Source: CAVVWJ01 sp964475685
GTDB lineage: Bacteria > Gemmatimonadota > Gemmatimonadetes > Gemmatimonadales > GWC2-71-9
Direction: 5' to 3'
Assembly: GCA_964475685.1 (NCBI GenBank)
Contig: CAYYXP010000070.1
Location: forward strand, 1 to 6,393
Length of the DNA stretch: 6,393 nt
Shown here: one piece after another, positions 1-6,227 of the stretch
How the letters are laid out: every line of letters starts with the position of its first letter
Position numbering within the stretch: the stretch's first letter is position 1
The notes under the pieces: model-generated
What the model was told of the DNA's origin: nothing
Database searches by the model: none
The model's input: only the letters and a program-made list of their open reading frames with translations
Translations under genes and position numbers: made by a program

Positions 1-1
1 C

Positions 2-619
2 CCGATGACGCTCGGCGGCGCCGCGCGCCACAACGTGGCCAACGCCCTCGCCGCGATCGGGGCGGCCAGCGCGCTGGGGATCGAGCCGGAGGCGATGGGC
101 GCGGCGCTCCGGCGGTTCGCCGCCGAGCCGGCGGACAACCCTGGGCGCGCCAACGTCTACCGGATCGGTGGTGTCGCGGTGGTGGTCGACTACGCGCACA
201 ATCCGCACGGCATGGCGGCCATGGCACGCATGTGCCGGGCGATGCCCGCGCGGCGCCGGCTCGTTCTCCTGGGGCAGGCGGGAGACCGGACCGACGAGTC
301 CGTCCGAGAGCTGGCCCGCGCGGCGTGGACGCTCGGGCCGGACCGGGTGGTCATCAAGGAGATGGAGCGCTACCTGCGCGGCCGCCGCACGGGAGAAGTC
401 CCGGCGCTCCTGGCCGATGAGTTCTCCCGGCTCGGCGCTTCATCGGAGGCCATCGCCCTGCCGGGCTCGGAGCTGGACGCCGTGCGCCATTCGCTCGCGT
501 GGTCCCGACCCGGCGACCTGCTGCTGCTCGCGGTGCACCAGGACCGCCCGCTGGTGCTGGCACTCCTGGACCGGCTGCAGGCGAGCGACTGGCAGCCGGG
601 GTCTCCCGTACCGCAGTGA
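2..619 (+). CDS. Mur ligase family protein, cyanophycin-synthetase-like C-terminal part (5' partial)
   Basis: The reading frame is open from the window edge, so only the last 205 residues are visible; the ATG at base 5 is internal. The visible part begins with a GGAARHNVANALAA stretch, the conserved end of the Mur ligase central ATP-binding domain. The C-terminal glutamate-ligase domain follows, with DNPGR (about residues 45-49), VVDYAHNPHG (bases 185-211) and GDRTD (about 94-98). DYAHNP plus the RPGDLLLLAVHQ segment near the end matches the C-terminal domain of cyanophycin synthetase (CphA) and its relatives. Such enzymes form amide bonds at the expense of ATP in the cytoplasm. The N-terminal ATP-grasp region that defines true CphA lies outside the window, so polymer synthesis cannot be claimed; a shorter Mur ligase paralogue is equally possible. 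Its TGA overlaps the GTG start of the next gene, suggesting co-translation. Confidence 0.85.
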   Translation, partial: PMTLGGAARHNVANALAAIGAASALGIEPEAMGAALRRFAAEPADNPGRANVYRIGGVAVVVDYAHNPHGMAAMARMCRAMPARRRLVLLGQAGDRTDESVRELARAAWTLGPDRVVIKEMERYLRGRRTGEVPALLADEFSRLGASSEAIALPGSELDAVRHSLAWSRPGDLLLLAVHQDRPLVLALLDRLQASDWQPGSPVPQ

Positions 620-1470
620 CACCCGCGAGGCAGCGCCCCTGGATCCCGTTCGCCCTCAGCGCCGCGCTCCATGCCGTGATCGTGGCACTGGCGATTCGGC
701 TCGCCGGCGCTCTGCCAACGGAGGCGCCCGAGGAACGCGCGCGCCCCGACGCGAACGCACCGAAGCGCGAAGTCCGGATGGTGTACGTCACCCCACCGTT
801 GGCGCCGCCGCCCCCGCCGCCGACGGTCGCACCGCCCCCGCCTCCTCCACAGCCGGTCACTCCGCCGACGCCGGCCGTCACGCCTCCTCCCGAGAAAGCG
901 CAGACGACGCCACAGCCGGACGCCAATGCACCTCCCGAAGCGAAGCCGTCCGAGGGGCCTGAACCGGCCGACGACAAGCCTCCCGAGCCGGAGCGCGCGG
1001 GGACGTCCGATGCGTCGCCTCCGACCGCCCCGCTGGCCACGAGGGAGGCGATGATGGAGTCCGAGGCGAAGAGGATCTTCGGCACTCCGAAGAAGTACAC
1101 TCGGGAGGGAGTGGGGCCCCGCGCGAGCCGGCCGATGGAGGCGTACCTCCCCGATCACCCGGAGAAGTGCATCCGGACGGCCCAGCGGGATTCGACCGGA
1201 CAGCCCCAGTACGGCACGGCGGTGGGGAGGATCTACCGGCAGGACAACGGCAGGCCGCTCAGCGGGGCGCACCTTCAGATGCTGGGCACTCCGTATGTCG
1301 CCTTCACCGACGGCACCGGAGAGTATCACTTCCGATTCGACATGTCGCTGGTGGACAACTGCCGGACGCAGTACGTGCGCGTCACGGCGGCAGGCTACGA
1401 GTCGCGCCTCCTGGTGCTCGTCGTCGGCGCCAACGCCAGGAGCGAGGATGTCGCGCTGCGCCCGAAATAG
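616..1470 (+). CDS. TonB-like anchored, proline-rich periplasmic protein with carboxypeptidase-regulatory-like domain
   Basis: A 284-residue protein. I chose the GTG at 616 because it overlaps the upstream TGA as GTGA and puts a short basic N-terminus (TPARQRPW) directly before the membrane segment; the frame stays open upstream to 499, but that would add 39 Arg/Pro-rich residues. One transmembrane helix covers about residues 10-33. It contains S15-A-A-L-H19, the SxxxH pattern of TonB, whose Ser16 and His20 in E. coli contact ExbB/ExbD. Residues 60-128 are Pro/Ala/Glu-rich, as in the periplasm-spanning part of TonB. Residues 201-283 form a carboxypeptidase-D-regulatory-like beta-sandwich (GRIYRQDNGRPLSGAHL, then FTDGTGEYHF, then VRVTAAGYES). 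I see no TonB C-terminal receptor-binding domain. Cys185 and Cys249 could form a disulfide. It probably spans the periplasm; the partner is unknown and no function is assigned beyond this architecture. Confidence 0.82.
   Translation: MTPARQRPWIPFALSAALHAVIVALAIRLAGALPTEAPEERARPDANAPKREVRMVYVTPPLAPPPPPPTVAPPPPPPQPVTPPTPAVTPPPEKAQTTPQPDANAPPEAKPSEGPEPADDKPPEPERAGTSDASPPTAPLATREAMMESEAKRIFGTPKKYTREGVGPRASRPMEAYLPDHPEKCIRTAQRDSTGQPQYGTAVGRIYRQDNGRPLSGAHLQMLGTPYVAFTDGTGEYHFRFDMSLVDNCRTQYVRVTAAGYESRLLVLVVGANARSEDVALRPK
793..999 (+). repeat. Proline-codon low-complexity tract inside the TonB-like gene
   Basis: This stretch encodes residues 60-128 of the preceding protein and is dominated by CCG/CCC/CCT codons. 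It contains two Ala-Pro6 blocks (A63-P69 at 802-822 and A72-P78 at 829-849) separated by Thr-Val, which suggests a small internal duplication. Codon choice differs between the two blocks (the second uses CCT and CCA), so the copies are not recent identical duplicates. The tract should form an extended polyproline-type spacer. Confidence 0.7.
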
Positions 1471-1553
1471 ACCGGCGAGACTGCCCCCCGCACCTAGCCA
1501 TTCGCTCGCCGCACCAGCCATAATCCGGAGATGAGCAACGTGACTCACCCTCG
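1471..1553 (+). promoter_or_regulatory. Intergenic gap with weak -10-like box; possible promoter of the downstream operon
   Basis: This is the only gap larger than 15 bases between genes, so a promoter for the six-gene run to the right is most likely here or further upstream. CATAAT at 1519-1524 differs from the sigma-70 -10 consensus at one base, but no convincing -35 box lies 15-18 bases upstream. GGAG at 1527-1530 resembles a ribosome binding site but directly abuts the ATG at 1531. No T-rich terminator is visible after the stop at 1470. The promoter call is a guess from position plus one partial motif. Confidence 0.25.
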
Positions 1554-1557
1554 ATGA
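1531..1557 (+). CDS. Possible 8-residue leader minicistron (MSNVTHPR) coupled to the hydrolase gene
   Basis: ATG at 1531 opens eight codons and ends in a TGA at 1555-1557 that overlaps the ATG of the alpha/beta hydrolase at 1554 (ATGA). The hydrolase start has no Shine-Dalgarno sequence in its own 15 upstream bases. GGAG at 1527-1530 is well spaced for the in-frame GTG at 1540 (nine bases), so ribosomes could enter there and reinitiate at 1554. If the CATAAT box were a real -10, transcription would start near 1531. An ORF this short arises easily by chance. Confidence 0.2.
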   Translation: MSNVTHPR

Positions 1558-2396
1558 GCCGGGTGCCCGTACGGGTCTGGGCCCTCCGGACCGCCTTTCG
1601 CACCGTCGGCCCCATCGCTCCCGAGATGGCCGCGCGGTGGGCGGAGACCATCTTCTGCACCCCGCCCCGGCACGACCCTCCCGCCAGCGAGGAGGCGTTC
1701 CTCGCGACCGGGAGGCGTTTCACGGTCCGGAGCGAGGGGCAGGAGCTGGCGGGGTGGGAGTGGGGGGCGGGCCCCACGATCCTGCTGGCCCACGGGTGGG
1801 GAAGCCGCGCGGGGCGCTTTCGAAGCCTTGGCACGGCTCTCGTCGACGCGGGGTTCCGGGCCGTGGCCCATGACGCGCCGGCCCATGGCCGCTCCACCGG
1901 GCGATTCGCCTCGCTGCCCGAGTTCGCCCGCGCGCTCCGGGCCGTCGCCGACCAGGTGGGAGAGGTGTACGGCGTGGTCGGCCATTCGCTGGGCGGGGCG
2001 GCCGCCTGCGTCGCCATGCACGCGGGCCTCACGGTCCGGCGCGTGGCCATCGTCGCGCCGCCCGCGGACGTCCAGGGCTTCTCCCGGGACTTCGGGGACT
2101 ACTTCAGGATTCCTTCCCGCACCCGGCAGGTGTTGCGGCGGAATCTCGAGGAGCGGCTGAAGATGCGCTGGGAGGACCTCCACATCCCGACCCTCGCGCG
2201 AACCCTTCCGGTGCCGGCGCTGATCGTTCACGATCGGGAAGACATGGAAGTGCCGTTCTCCCACGGCGAGGAGATCGCCCAGGCCTTTCCCCGCGCTCGG
2301 TTGATCGCGACCAGCGGCCTCGGCCACCGGGCGATTCTCCGCGATCCCGAGGTGGTCCGACAGGTCGTGGCGTTTCTGAGGGAGGATGGCGGGTGA
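1554..2396 (+). CDS. Alpha/beta hydrolase fold protein
   Basis: A 280-residue soluble protein with a complete alpha/beta hydrolase signature. HGWGS at 80-84 supplies the oxyanion-hole loop. GHSLGG at 143-148 carries the nucleophile Ser145. The acid is probably Asp230 in HDREDMEVP, and the base is His258 in GLGHR. About 60 residues precede the core strand GPTILLAHG and may form a helical extension; residues 173-215 fit the variable cap. The catalytic triad is intact, so an active esterase, lipase-like or C-C/amide hydrolase is expected in the cytoplasm. The substrate cannot be told from sequence. A stop (TAA at 1521) and the lack of other start codons upstream fix ATG 1554 as the longest start, although no ribosome binding site is seen. 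Its TGA overlaps the GTG of the next gene, marking an operon. Confidence 0.9.
   Translation: MSRVPVRVWALRTAFRTVGPIAPEMAARWAETIFCTPPRHDPPASEEAFLATGRRFTVRSEGQELAGWEWGAGPTILLAHGWGSRAGRFRSLGTALVDAGFRAVAHDAPAHGRSTGRFASLPEFARALRAVADQVGEVYGVVGHSLGGAAACVAMHAGLTVRRVAIVAPPADVQGFSRDFGDYFRIPSRTRQVLRRNLEERLKMRWEDLHIPTLARTLPVPALIVHDREDMEVPFSHGEEIAQAFPRARLIATSGLGHRAILRDPEVVRQVVAFLREDGG
2381..2385 (+). promoter_or_regulatory. Shine-Dalgarno GGAGG deciding the GTG 2393 start
   Basis: GGAGG lies inside the last codons of the alpha/beta hydrolase, seven bases before GTG 2393. This spacing is optimal and supports the GTG, which overlaps the hydrolase stop (GTGA), over the in-frame ATG at 2402. Confidence 0.7.
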
Positions 2397-2677
2397 TCGT
2401 CATGGACCGGGAGAACCTGATGGCGCCCGGCTGGTCCCACGTGCTCTCGACGACCAACGACCTGGCAGAGCTCGACGAGTTCCGGCGGCGGGTCGGCGCG
2501 CCGAGGCAGGCGCTTCATGTCGGCCGGCGCTGGCCGCATCTCGATCTCAAGCTGGAGCCGCGCGACCGGGCGCTCGCCCTCCCCGACGTGCGGGTGTTCG
2601 AGCGCACCACCGAGATGCTCCGATTCGTGAAGGCGCTTCGCGCCGGCACGTCTGGCGCCCTCGACCGTGGCGGCTAG
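2393..2677 (+). CDS. Small DUF4031-like protein
   Basis: A 94-residue protein starting at GTG 2393, with a strong ribosome binding site and a 4-base overlap with the preceding gene. The pattern W14-S-H near the N-terminus, then a helix-like ELDEFRRRVGAP (26-37), then HLDL (49-52) and a basic RDRALAL segment matches my recollection of the DUF4031 family. Those proteins carry a WSHL...ELHAFA..G......H.D segment followed by an Arg-rich helix. DUF4031 has no established function. There is no signal peptide or membrane segment, so it is probably cytoplasmic. Conserved His16 and His49 plus Asp51 could bind metal or act catalytically, but that is speculation. It sits between the hydrolase and the amidohydrolase in the same transcription unit, eight bases before the next start. 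The family assignment is from memory of the pattern and is moderately sure; that it is a real gene is surer. Confidence 0.7.
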   Translation: MIVMDRENLMAPGWSHVLSTTNDLAELDEFRRRVGAPRQALHVGRRWPHLDLKLEPRDRALALPDVRVFERTTEMLRFVKALRAGTSGALDRGG

Positions 2678-2685
2678 GTTGGGGC

Positions 2686-3435
2686 ATGGAGGCTTTCCTT
2701 CTCGAGGGCGAAGACGGTCCGGCTGTCCTGGTGAACGACGGCGGCCGGTCTTCCCATGTGCTCATCTGCGAACACGCGTCCAACCTGCTGCCGAAGGCGC
2801 TCGGTTCGCTGGGACTGTCCGACTCCGATCTGCAGCGCCACATCGCATGGGACATCGGTGCGGCCCAGGTCGCCCGCCGGCTGTCGCGGCTGATGGACGC
2901 GCCGCTGGTGCTGCAGCGCTATTCGCGGCTCGCCTTCGACTGCAACCGGCCACCCGACGCGGCCGACGCCATGCCGGAGATCAGCGAGACCACCCCCATT
3001 CCCGGCAACCGGAACCTGTCACCCGCCGACAAGATGGCGCGCGTTGGCGAGATCTACCGGCCGTTTCACGCCGCCGTCGCCGACCTGCTCGACCGCCGTG
3101 CCGCGGACGGGGTCAGATCGCTGGTGGTGACGGTCCACAGTTTCACGCCGGTGTTCAAGGGCCGGCGACGCGACGTGGAGCTGGGCATCCTCCACGATAG
3201 GGACACCGGCCTTTCGGCAAAGCTCATCACGAGCTTCCCCGGCGTGGATGCGCGCCTCAACGAGCCCTATGATCCGAAGCACGGCGTGTTTCATACACTC
3301 ACCATGCACGCGGCGGCACGCGGCCTGCTCCATGTCATGATCGAAATCCGCAACGATCTCATTGCAGACGAACGCGGACAGGACGAGTGGGCCGAGCGGC
3401 TGTCCGCCGCGCTCGCTCACGCTGCCGCGCACTAG
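2686..3435 (+). CDS. N-formylglutamate amidohydrolase family protein (FGase superfamily)
   Basis: A 249-residue protein from ATG 2686. The open frame extends upstream to 2386, but only as a shadow over the DUF4031-like gene. Family blocks appear in order: VLICEHASN (25-33), HIAWDIGA (52-59), YSRLAFDCNRP (79-89), TVHSFTP (149-155), LGILHDRD (166-173), LNEPYDP (191-197) and MIEIRNDL (218-225). These fit the zinc-dependent N-formylglutamate deformylase family, which is structurally related to carboxypeptidase-like amidases. Glu29, His30 and His151 are candidate metal ligands. The named activity is hydrolysis of N-formyl-L-glutamate, the last step of one histidine degradation route, but no hut genes are seen here. 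It sits 15 bases before a glutamine-synthetase-like ligase, which suggests it may instead hydrolyse a gamma-glutamyl amide or another N-acyl glutamate product. That substrate switch is inference. Confidence 0.9.
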   Translation: MEAFLLEGEDGPAVLVNDGGRSSHVLICEHASNLLPKALGSLGLSDSDLQRHIAWDIGAAQVARRLSRLMDAPLVLQRYSRLAFDCNRPPDAADAMPEISETTPIPGNRNLSPADKMARVGEIYRPFHAAVADLLDRRAADGVRSLVVTVHSFTPVFKGRRRDVELGILHDRDTGLSAKLITSFPGVDARLNEPYDPKHGVFHTLTMHAAARGLLHVMIEIRNDLIADERGQDEWAERLSAALAHAAAH

Positions 3436-3437
3436 CC

Positions 3438-3446
3438 AAGGAGAGG
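3438..3446 (+). promoter_or_regulatory. Strong Shine-Dalgarno (AAGGAGAGG) for the glutamine-synthetase-like gene
   Basis: AAGGAGAGG fills most of the 15-base gap after the amidohydrolase stop. Its AGGAG core ends seven bases before ATG 3451. It is the best ribosome binding site in the window and suggests high translation of the ligase relative to its neighbours. Confidence 0.8.
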
Positions 3447-3450
3447 CACG

Positions 3451-4827
3451 ATGGCCACCGGAATGCTGACGCTCGACGCCCTGAAGCGGGAGATCGCCGC
3501 GGGCACGATCGATACGGTCGTCGCCGCCATGGTGGACATGCAGGGCCGGCTCATCGGCAAGCGCTTCCATGCGCAGTTCTTCGCCGACAGCGGCCACGAG
3601 GAGACCCATGGCTGCAATTATCTCCTGGGCGTCGATATCGAGATGAAGCCGGTTCCCGGCTACAAGGCGGCGAGCTGGGAGAAGGGCTACGGGGACTTCG
3701 TGCTGAAGCCCGACCTGGCCACGCTCCGGCGGATCCCCTGGCTTCCCGGCACCGCGCTCGTCCTCTGCGACGTGCTCGACCATCACACCCATGAAGACGT
3801 GCCGCATTCGCCGCGCGCCATCCTGAAGAAGCAGCTGAAGCGGCTCGAAGCCATGAAGCTCAAGGCTTACATGGCGTCGGAGCTGGAATTCTTCCTCTTC
3901 GACGAGAGCTACGACAGCGCCCACCAGAAGGGGTACCGCAACCTCAAGACGAGCGGGCACTACATCGAGGACTACCACATCCTGCAGACGACCAAGGAAG
4001 AGGGCGTGATGCGGGCCATCCGTAACGGCCTCCACGGCGCCGGTATCCCGGTCGAGAACTCCAAGGGCGAGTGGGGCCCGGGCCAGGAGGAGATCAACGT
4101 CCAGTATTCCGACGCGCTGGACATGGCGGACCGGCACGCGATCCTCAAGAACGGCTGCAAGGAAATCGCCCACGGCCTCGGCAAGGCCGTCACCTTCATG
4201 GCCAAGTGGGATTACGGGATGGCCGGCAGCTCGTCCCACGTCCACCAGTCGCTCTGGTCCGCGGACGGCAAGTCGCCGCTGTTCTACGACAAGAAGGGCG
4301 ACCACGGCATGTCGGAGACGATGAAGCACTATCTCGCGGGCCAGCTCGCGCACGCCGGCGAGATCACCTATTTCCTGGCGCCCTACATCAATTCCTACAA
4401 GCGCTTCATGGCCGGCACCTTCGCGCCGACACGGGCCATCTGGAGCTTCGACAACCGGACGGCGGGGTATCGCGTCTGCGGTGGCGGCACGAAGAGCATA
4501 CGTGTCGAATGCCGGATCGGCGGCGCCGACCTCAATCCGTATCTCGCCTTCGCCGCGCTGCTCGCCGCAGGCCTCGACGGCATCGAGAAGAAGATGAAGC
4601 TGGAGCCCCCGTTCTCCGGCGATGCCTACGATCCCGCGAAGAAGCTGCGTGAGATCCCCAAGACGTTACGGGCCGCTCAGGCGCTGCTCGACAGCTCCCG
4701 GTTCCTCCGCGCCGCGATGGGCGACGACGTGATAGACCACTACGTACACACGGCGGAGTGGGAGCAGTTCGAGTTCGACCGGCGGGTCACCGATCTGGAG
4801 CTCAAACGGGGGTTCGAGCGCTACTGA
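3451..4827 (+). CDS. Glutamine synthetase-like gamma-glutamyl-amine ligase
   Basis: A 458-residue protein, close to the usual length of bacterial GS-like ligases. The N-terminal beta-grasp domain covers about 15-115 and the catalytic barrel the rest. Visible active-site blocks are ASELEFFLF (142-150, metal/glutamate ligands E144 and E146), EWGPGQEEIN (207-216), GSSSHVHQSL (259-268, ATP/metal-binding His265), NSYKRF (314-319), NRTAGYR (335-341) and RVECRIGGADLNPYLA (351-366). The GADxNPYL form is typical of PuuA, GlnT and gamma-glutamylmethylamide-synthetase relatives. The NLY adenylylation motif of housekeeping GlnA is absent; residues 386-395 read PPFSGDAYDP instead. I infer ATP-dependent ligation of L-glutamate to an amine rather than to ammonia. 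The dehydrogenase neighbours point to an amino alcohol or polyamine. Ammonia as substrate is not excluded. Confidence 0.9.
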   Translation: MATGMLTLDALKREIAAGTIDTVVAAMVDMQGRLIGKRFHAQFFADSGHEETHGCNYLLGVDIEMKPVPGYKAASWEKGYGDFVLKPDLATLRRIPWLPGTALVLCDVLDHHTHEDVPHSPRAILKKQLKRLEAMKLKAYMASELEFFLFDESYDSAHQKGYRNLKTSGHYIEDYHILQTTKEEGVMRAIRNGLHGAGIPVENSKGEWGPGQEEINVQYSDALDMADRHAILKNGCKEIAHGLGKAVTFMAKWDYGMAGSSSHVHQSLWSADGKSPLFYDKKGDHGMSETMKHYLAGQLAHAGEITYFLAPYINSYKRFMAGTFAPTRAIWSFDNRTAGYRVCGGGTKSIRVECRIGGADLNPYLAFAALLAAGLDGIEKKMKLEPPFSGDAYDPAKKLREIPKTLRAAQALLDSSRFLRAAMGDDVIDHYVHTAEWEQFEFDRRVTDLELKRGFERY

Positions 4828-4835
4828 GGCGAGCC

Positions 4836-6227
4836 ATGGCTGAAACGATCAAATGCATTTCGCCGGTAGACGGCCGCGTCTACGCCAGCCGCCCCGTCGC
4901 GAGCAGAAAGGAGATCGCCGCGACGTTGGCGGCGGCCCACGCGGCGCAGGGCAGGTGGAAACGGCTGCCGCTCGTCGAGCGCGCCGCCTGGTGCTCGGCG
5001 GCGGTGGACGCGATGGTCGCCATGAAGGACGAGATCGTGCCGGAGCTGGCCTGGCAGATGGGCCGGCCGGTACGCTATGGCGGCGGCGAAGTGCGCGGAT
5101 TCGAGGAGCGGGCCCGTTACATGATCGCCATCGCCGGGGAGGCGCTGGCGGACATCGACCCCGGCCCGAAGGACGGCTTCGTGCGCTACATCAGGCGCGA
5201 CCCCGTTGGCGTGATCTTCACCATCGCCCCGTGGAACTACCCCTACCTCACCTCGGTCAACTCGATCGTCCCGGCGCTCATGGCGGGCAACACGGTGGTG
5301 CTGAAGCATGCGGCCTCGACAATCCTCGTGGCCGAGCGGTATCAGAAGGCCTTCGACCGGGCGGGGCTGCCGAAGGGAGTGTTCCAGCACCTCGTGCTCA
5401 GCCACGCCCAGGCGGCCGACATCATTTCCGGCGGCCAGGTGAACATGGTCTGCTTCACCGGGTCGGTGGAGGGTGGGAAGGCGATGGAGCAGGCGGCGGC
5501 AGGGCGCTTCATCAACGTGGGACTCGAGCTTGGCGGCAAGGACCCGGCCTACGTGAGGCCCGACGCCAACATGGCCCACGCCATCGAGAACCTGGTGGAC
5601 GGCGCCTTTTTCAATTCCGGGCAGAGCTGCTGCGGCATCGAGCGCATCTACGTCCACCGGAAGGTGTGGGGAGACTTCCTCGATGGCTTCGTAGATCTCA
5701 CGAAGAAATACGTCCTGGGCTCGCCGCTCGACCCGGCGACGACGCTCGGCCCCATGGTGAGGCCGGAGGCGGCGGCGTTCGTCCGCAGGCAGATCGCGTC
5801 GGCCGTGAGGGCCGGCGCCAGGGCCCACATCGATGCGCGCACCTTCCCGATGGACAAGGCGGGCACGCCCTACATGGCGCCGCAGGTGCTCACCGCCGTC
5901 ACCCACCGGATGAGCGTGATGAGAGAGGAGAGCTTCGGTCCGGTGGTCGGCATCATGAAGGTGTCGAGTGACGATGAGGCGATCGAGCTGATGAACGATT
6001 CGCCCTACGGGCTCACGGCCGCGGTCTGGACCCAGGATGTGGATGCCGCCCAAGTCATCGGCGACGAGATCGCGACCGGCACGGTGTTCATGAACCGCTG
6101 CGACTATCTCGACCCGGCGCTCACCTGGACCGGGGTCAAGGACACCGGCCGCGGCGCCACCCTGTCGAAGGTTGGATACGAGGCATTGACGAGACCCAAG
6201 AGCTACCACCTGAGAACGAAGACATGA
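4836..6227 (+). CDS. NAD(P)-dependent aldehyde dehydrogenase
   Basis: A 463-residue member of the ALDH superfamily, complete and near the typical length. I start it at ATG 4836, eight bases after the ligase stop, with GAGG at 4826-4829 spaced six bases. The in-frame extension to 4758 only shadows the ligase. Key residues are in order: Asn134 in APWNYPY (oxyanion), Lys157 in VVLKHA (cofactor), FTGS 207-210 (Rossmann loop), Glu231 in LELGGKDP (general base), Cys265 in GQSCCGIER (nucleophile) and E365-S-F-G-P (cofactor ribose). The usual KPS/KPA lysine motif reads KHA. A second cysteine (266) follows the nucleophile, as in some family members. It oxidises an aldehyde to a carboxylate in the cytoplasm; by context the aldehyde may be gamma-glutamylated, analogous to PuuC. 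The last codons overlap the start of the alcohol dehydrogenase (ATGA). Confidence 0.93.
   Translation: MAETIKCISPVDGRVYASRPVASRKEIAATLAAAHAAQGRWKRLPLVERAAWCSAAVDAMVAMKDEIVPELAWQMGRPVRYGGGEVRGFEERARYMIAIAGEALADIDPGPKDGFVRYIRRDPVGVIFTIAPWNYPYLTSVNSIVPALMAGNTVVLKHAASTILVAERYQKAFDRAGLPKGVFQHLVLSHAQAADIISGGQVNMVCFTGSVEGGKAMEQAAAGRFINVGLELGGKDPAYVRPDANMAHAIENLVDGAFFNSGQSCCGIERIYVHRKVWGDFLDGFVDLTKKYVLGSPLDPATTLGPMVRPEAAAFVRRQIASAVRAGARAHIDARTFPMDKAGTPYMAPQVLTAVTHRMSVMREESFGPVVGIMKVSSDDEAIELMNDSPYGLTAAVWTQDVDAAQVIGDEIATGTVFMNRCDYLDPALTWTGVKDTGRGATLSKVGYEALTRPKSYHLRTKT

Noticed and set aside
499..615. Upstream extension of the TonB-like protein
   Set aside because: It would overlap the Mur ligase by about 120 bases and add an Arg/Pro/Gly-rich stretch before the membrane helix. 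The GTGA start at 616 is more economical.
168..962. 264-codon + strand frame overlapping the Mur ligase and TonB-like genes
   Set aside because: Composition is Arg/Ser/Ala-rich without motifs, and it is out of frame with both supported genes.
1473..1511. Seven-base inverted repeat (CGGCGAG at 1473-1479, CTCGCCG at 1505-1511) after the TonB-like gene
   Set aside because: The loop is 25 bases and no T-run follows, so it is not a convincing intrinsic terminator. Such short GC repeats are expected by chance in this composition.
370..1548. Long - strand frame opposite the Mur ligase end and the TonB-like gene, Gly/Arg-rich in its middle
   Set aside because: The low-complexity part is the complement of the proline codon tract. 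It has no motif and crosses two well-supported + strand genes.
3019..4353. 444-codon open frame on the - strand opposite the amidohydrolase and ligase genes
   Set aside because: It mirrors two genes with complete catalytic motifs. The translation is His/Val/Arg-rich with no family motif, as expected from antisense reading of GC-rich codons.
3451..4827. Housekeeping glutamine synthetase GlnA
   Set aside because: The adenylylation motif is missing, the late active-site block is of the GADxNPYL type, and the neighbours are dehydrogenases rather than glnB or ntr genes.
4821..6209. 462-codon open frame on the - strand opposite ALDH
   Set aside because: Same antisense artefact. The + strand ALDH is intact and the antisense product has no recognisable domain.
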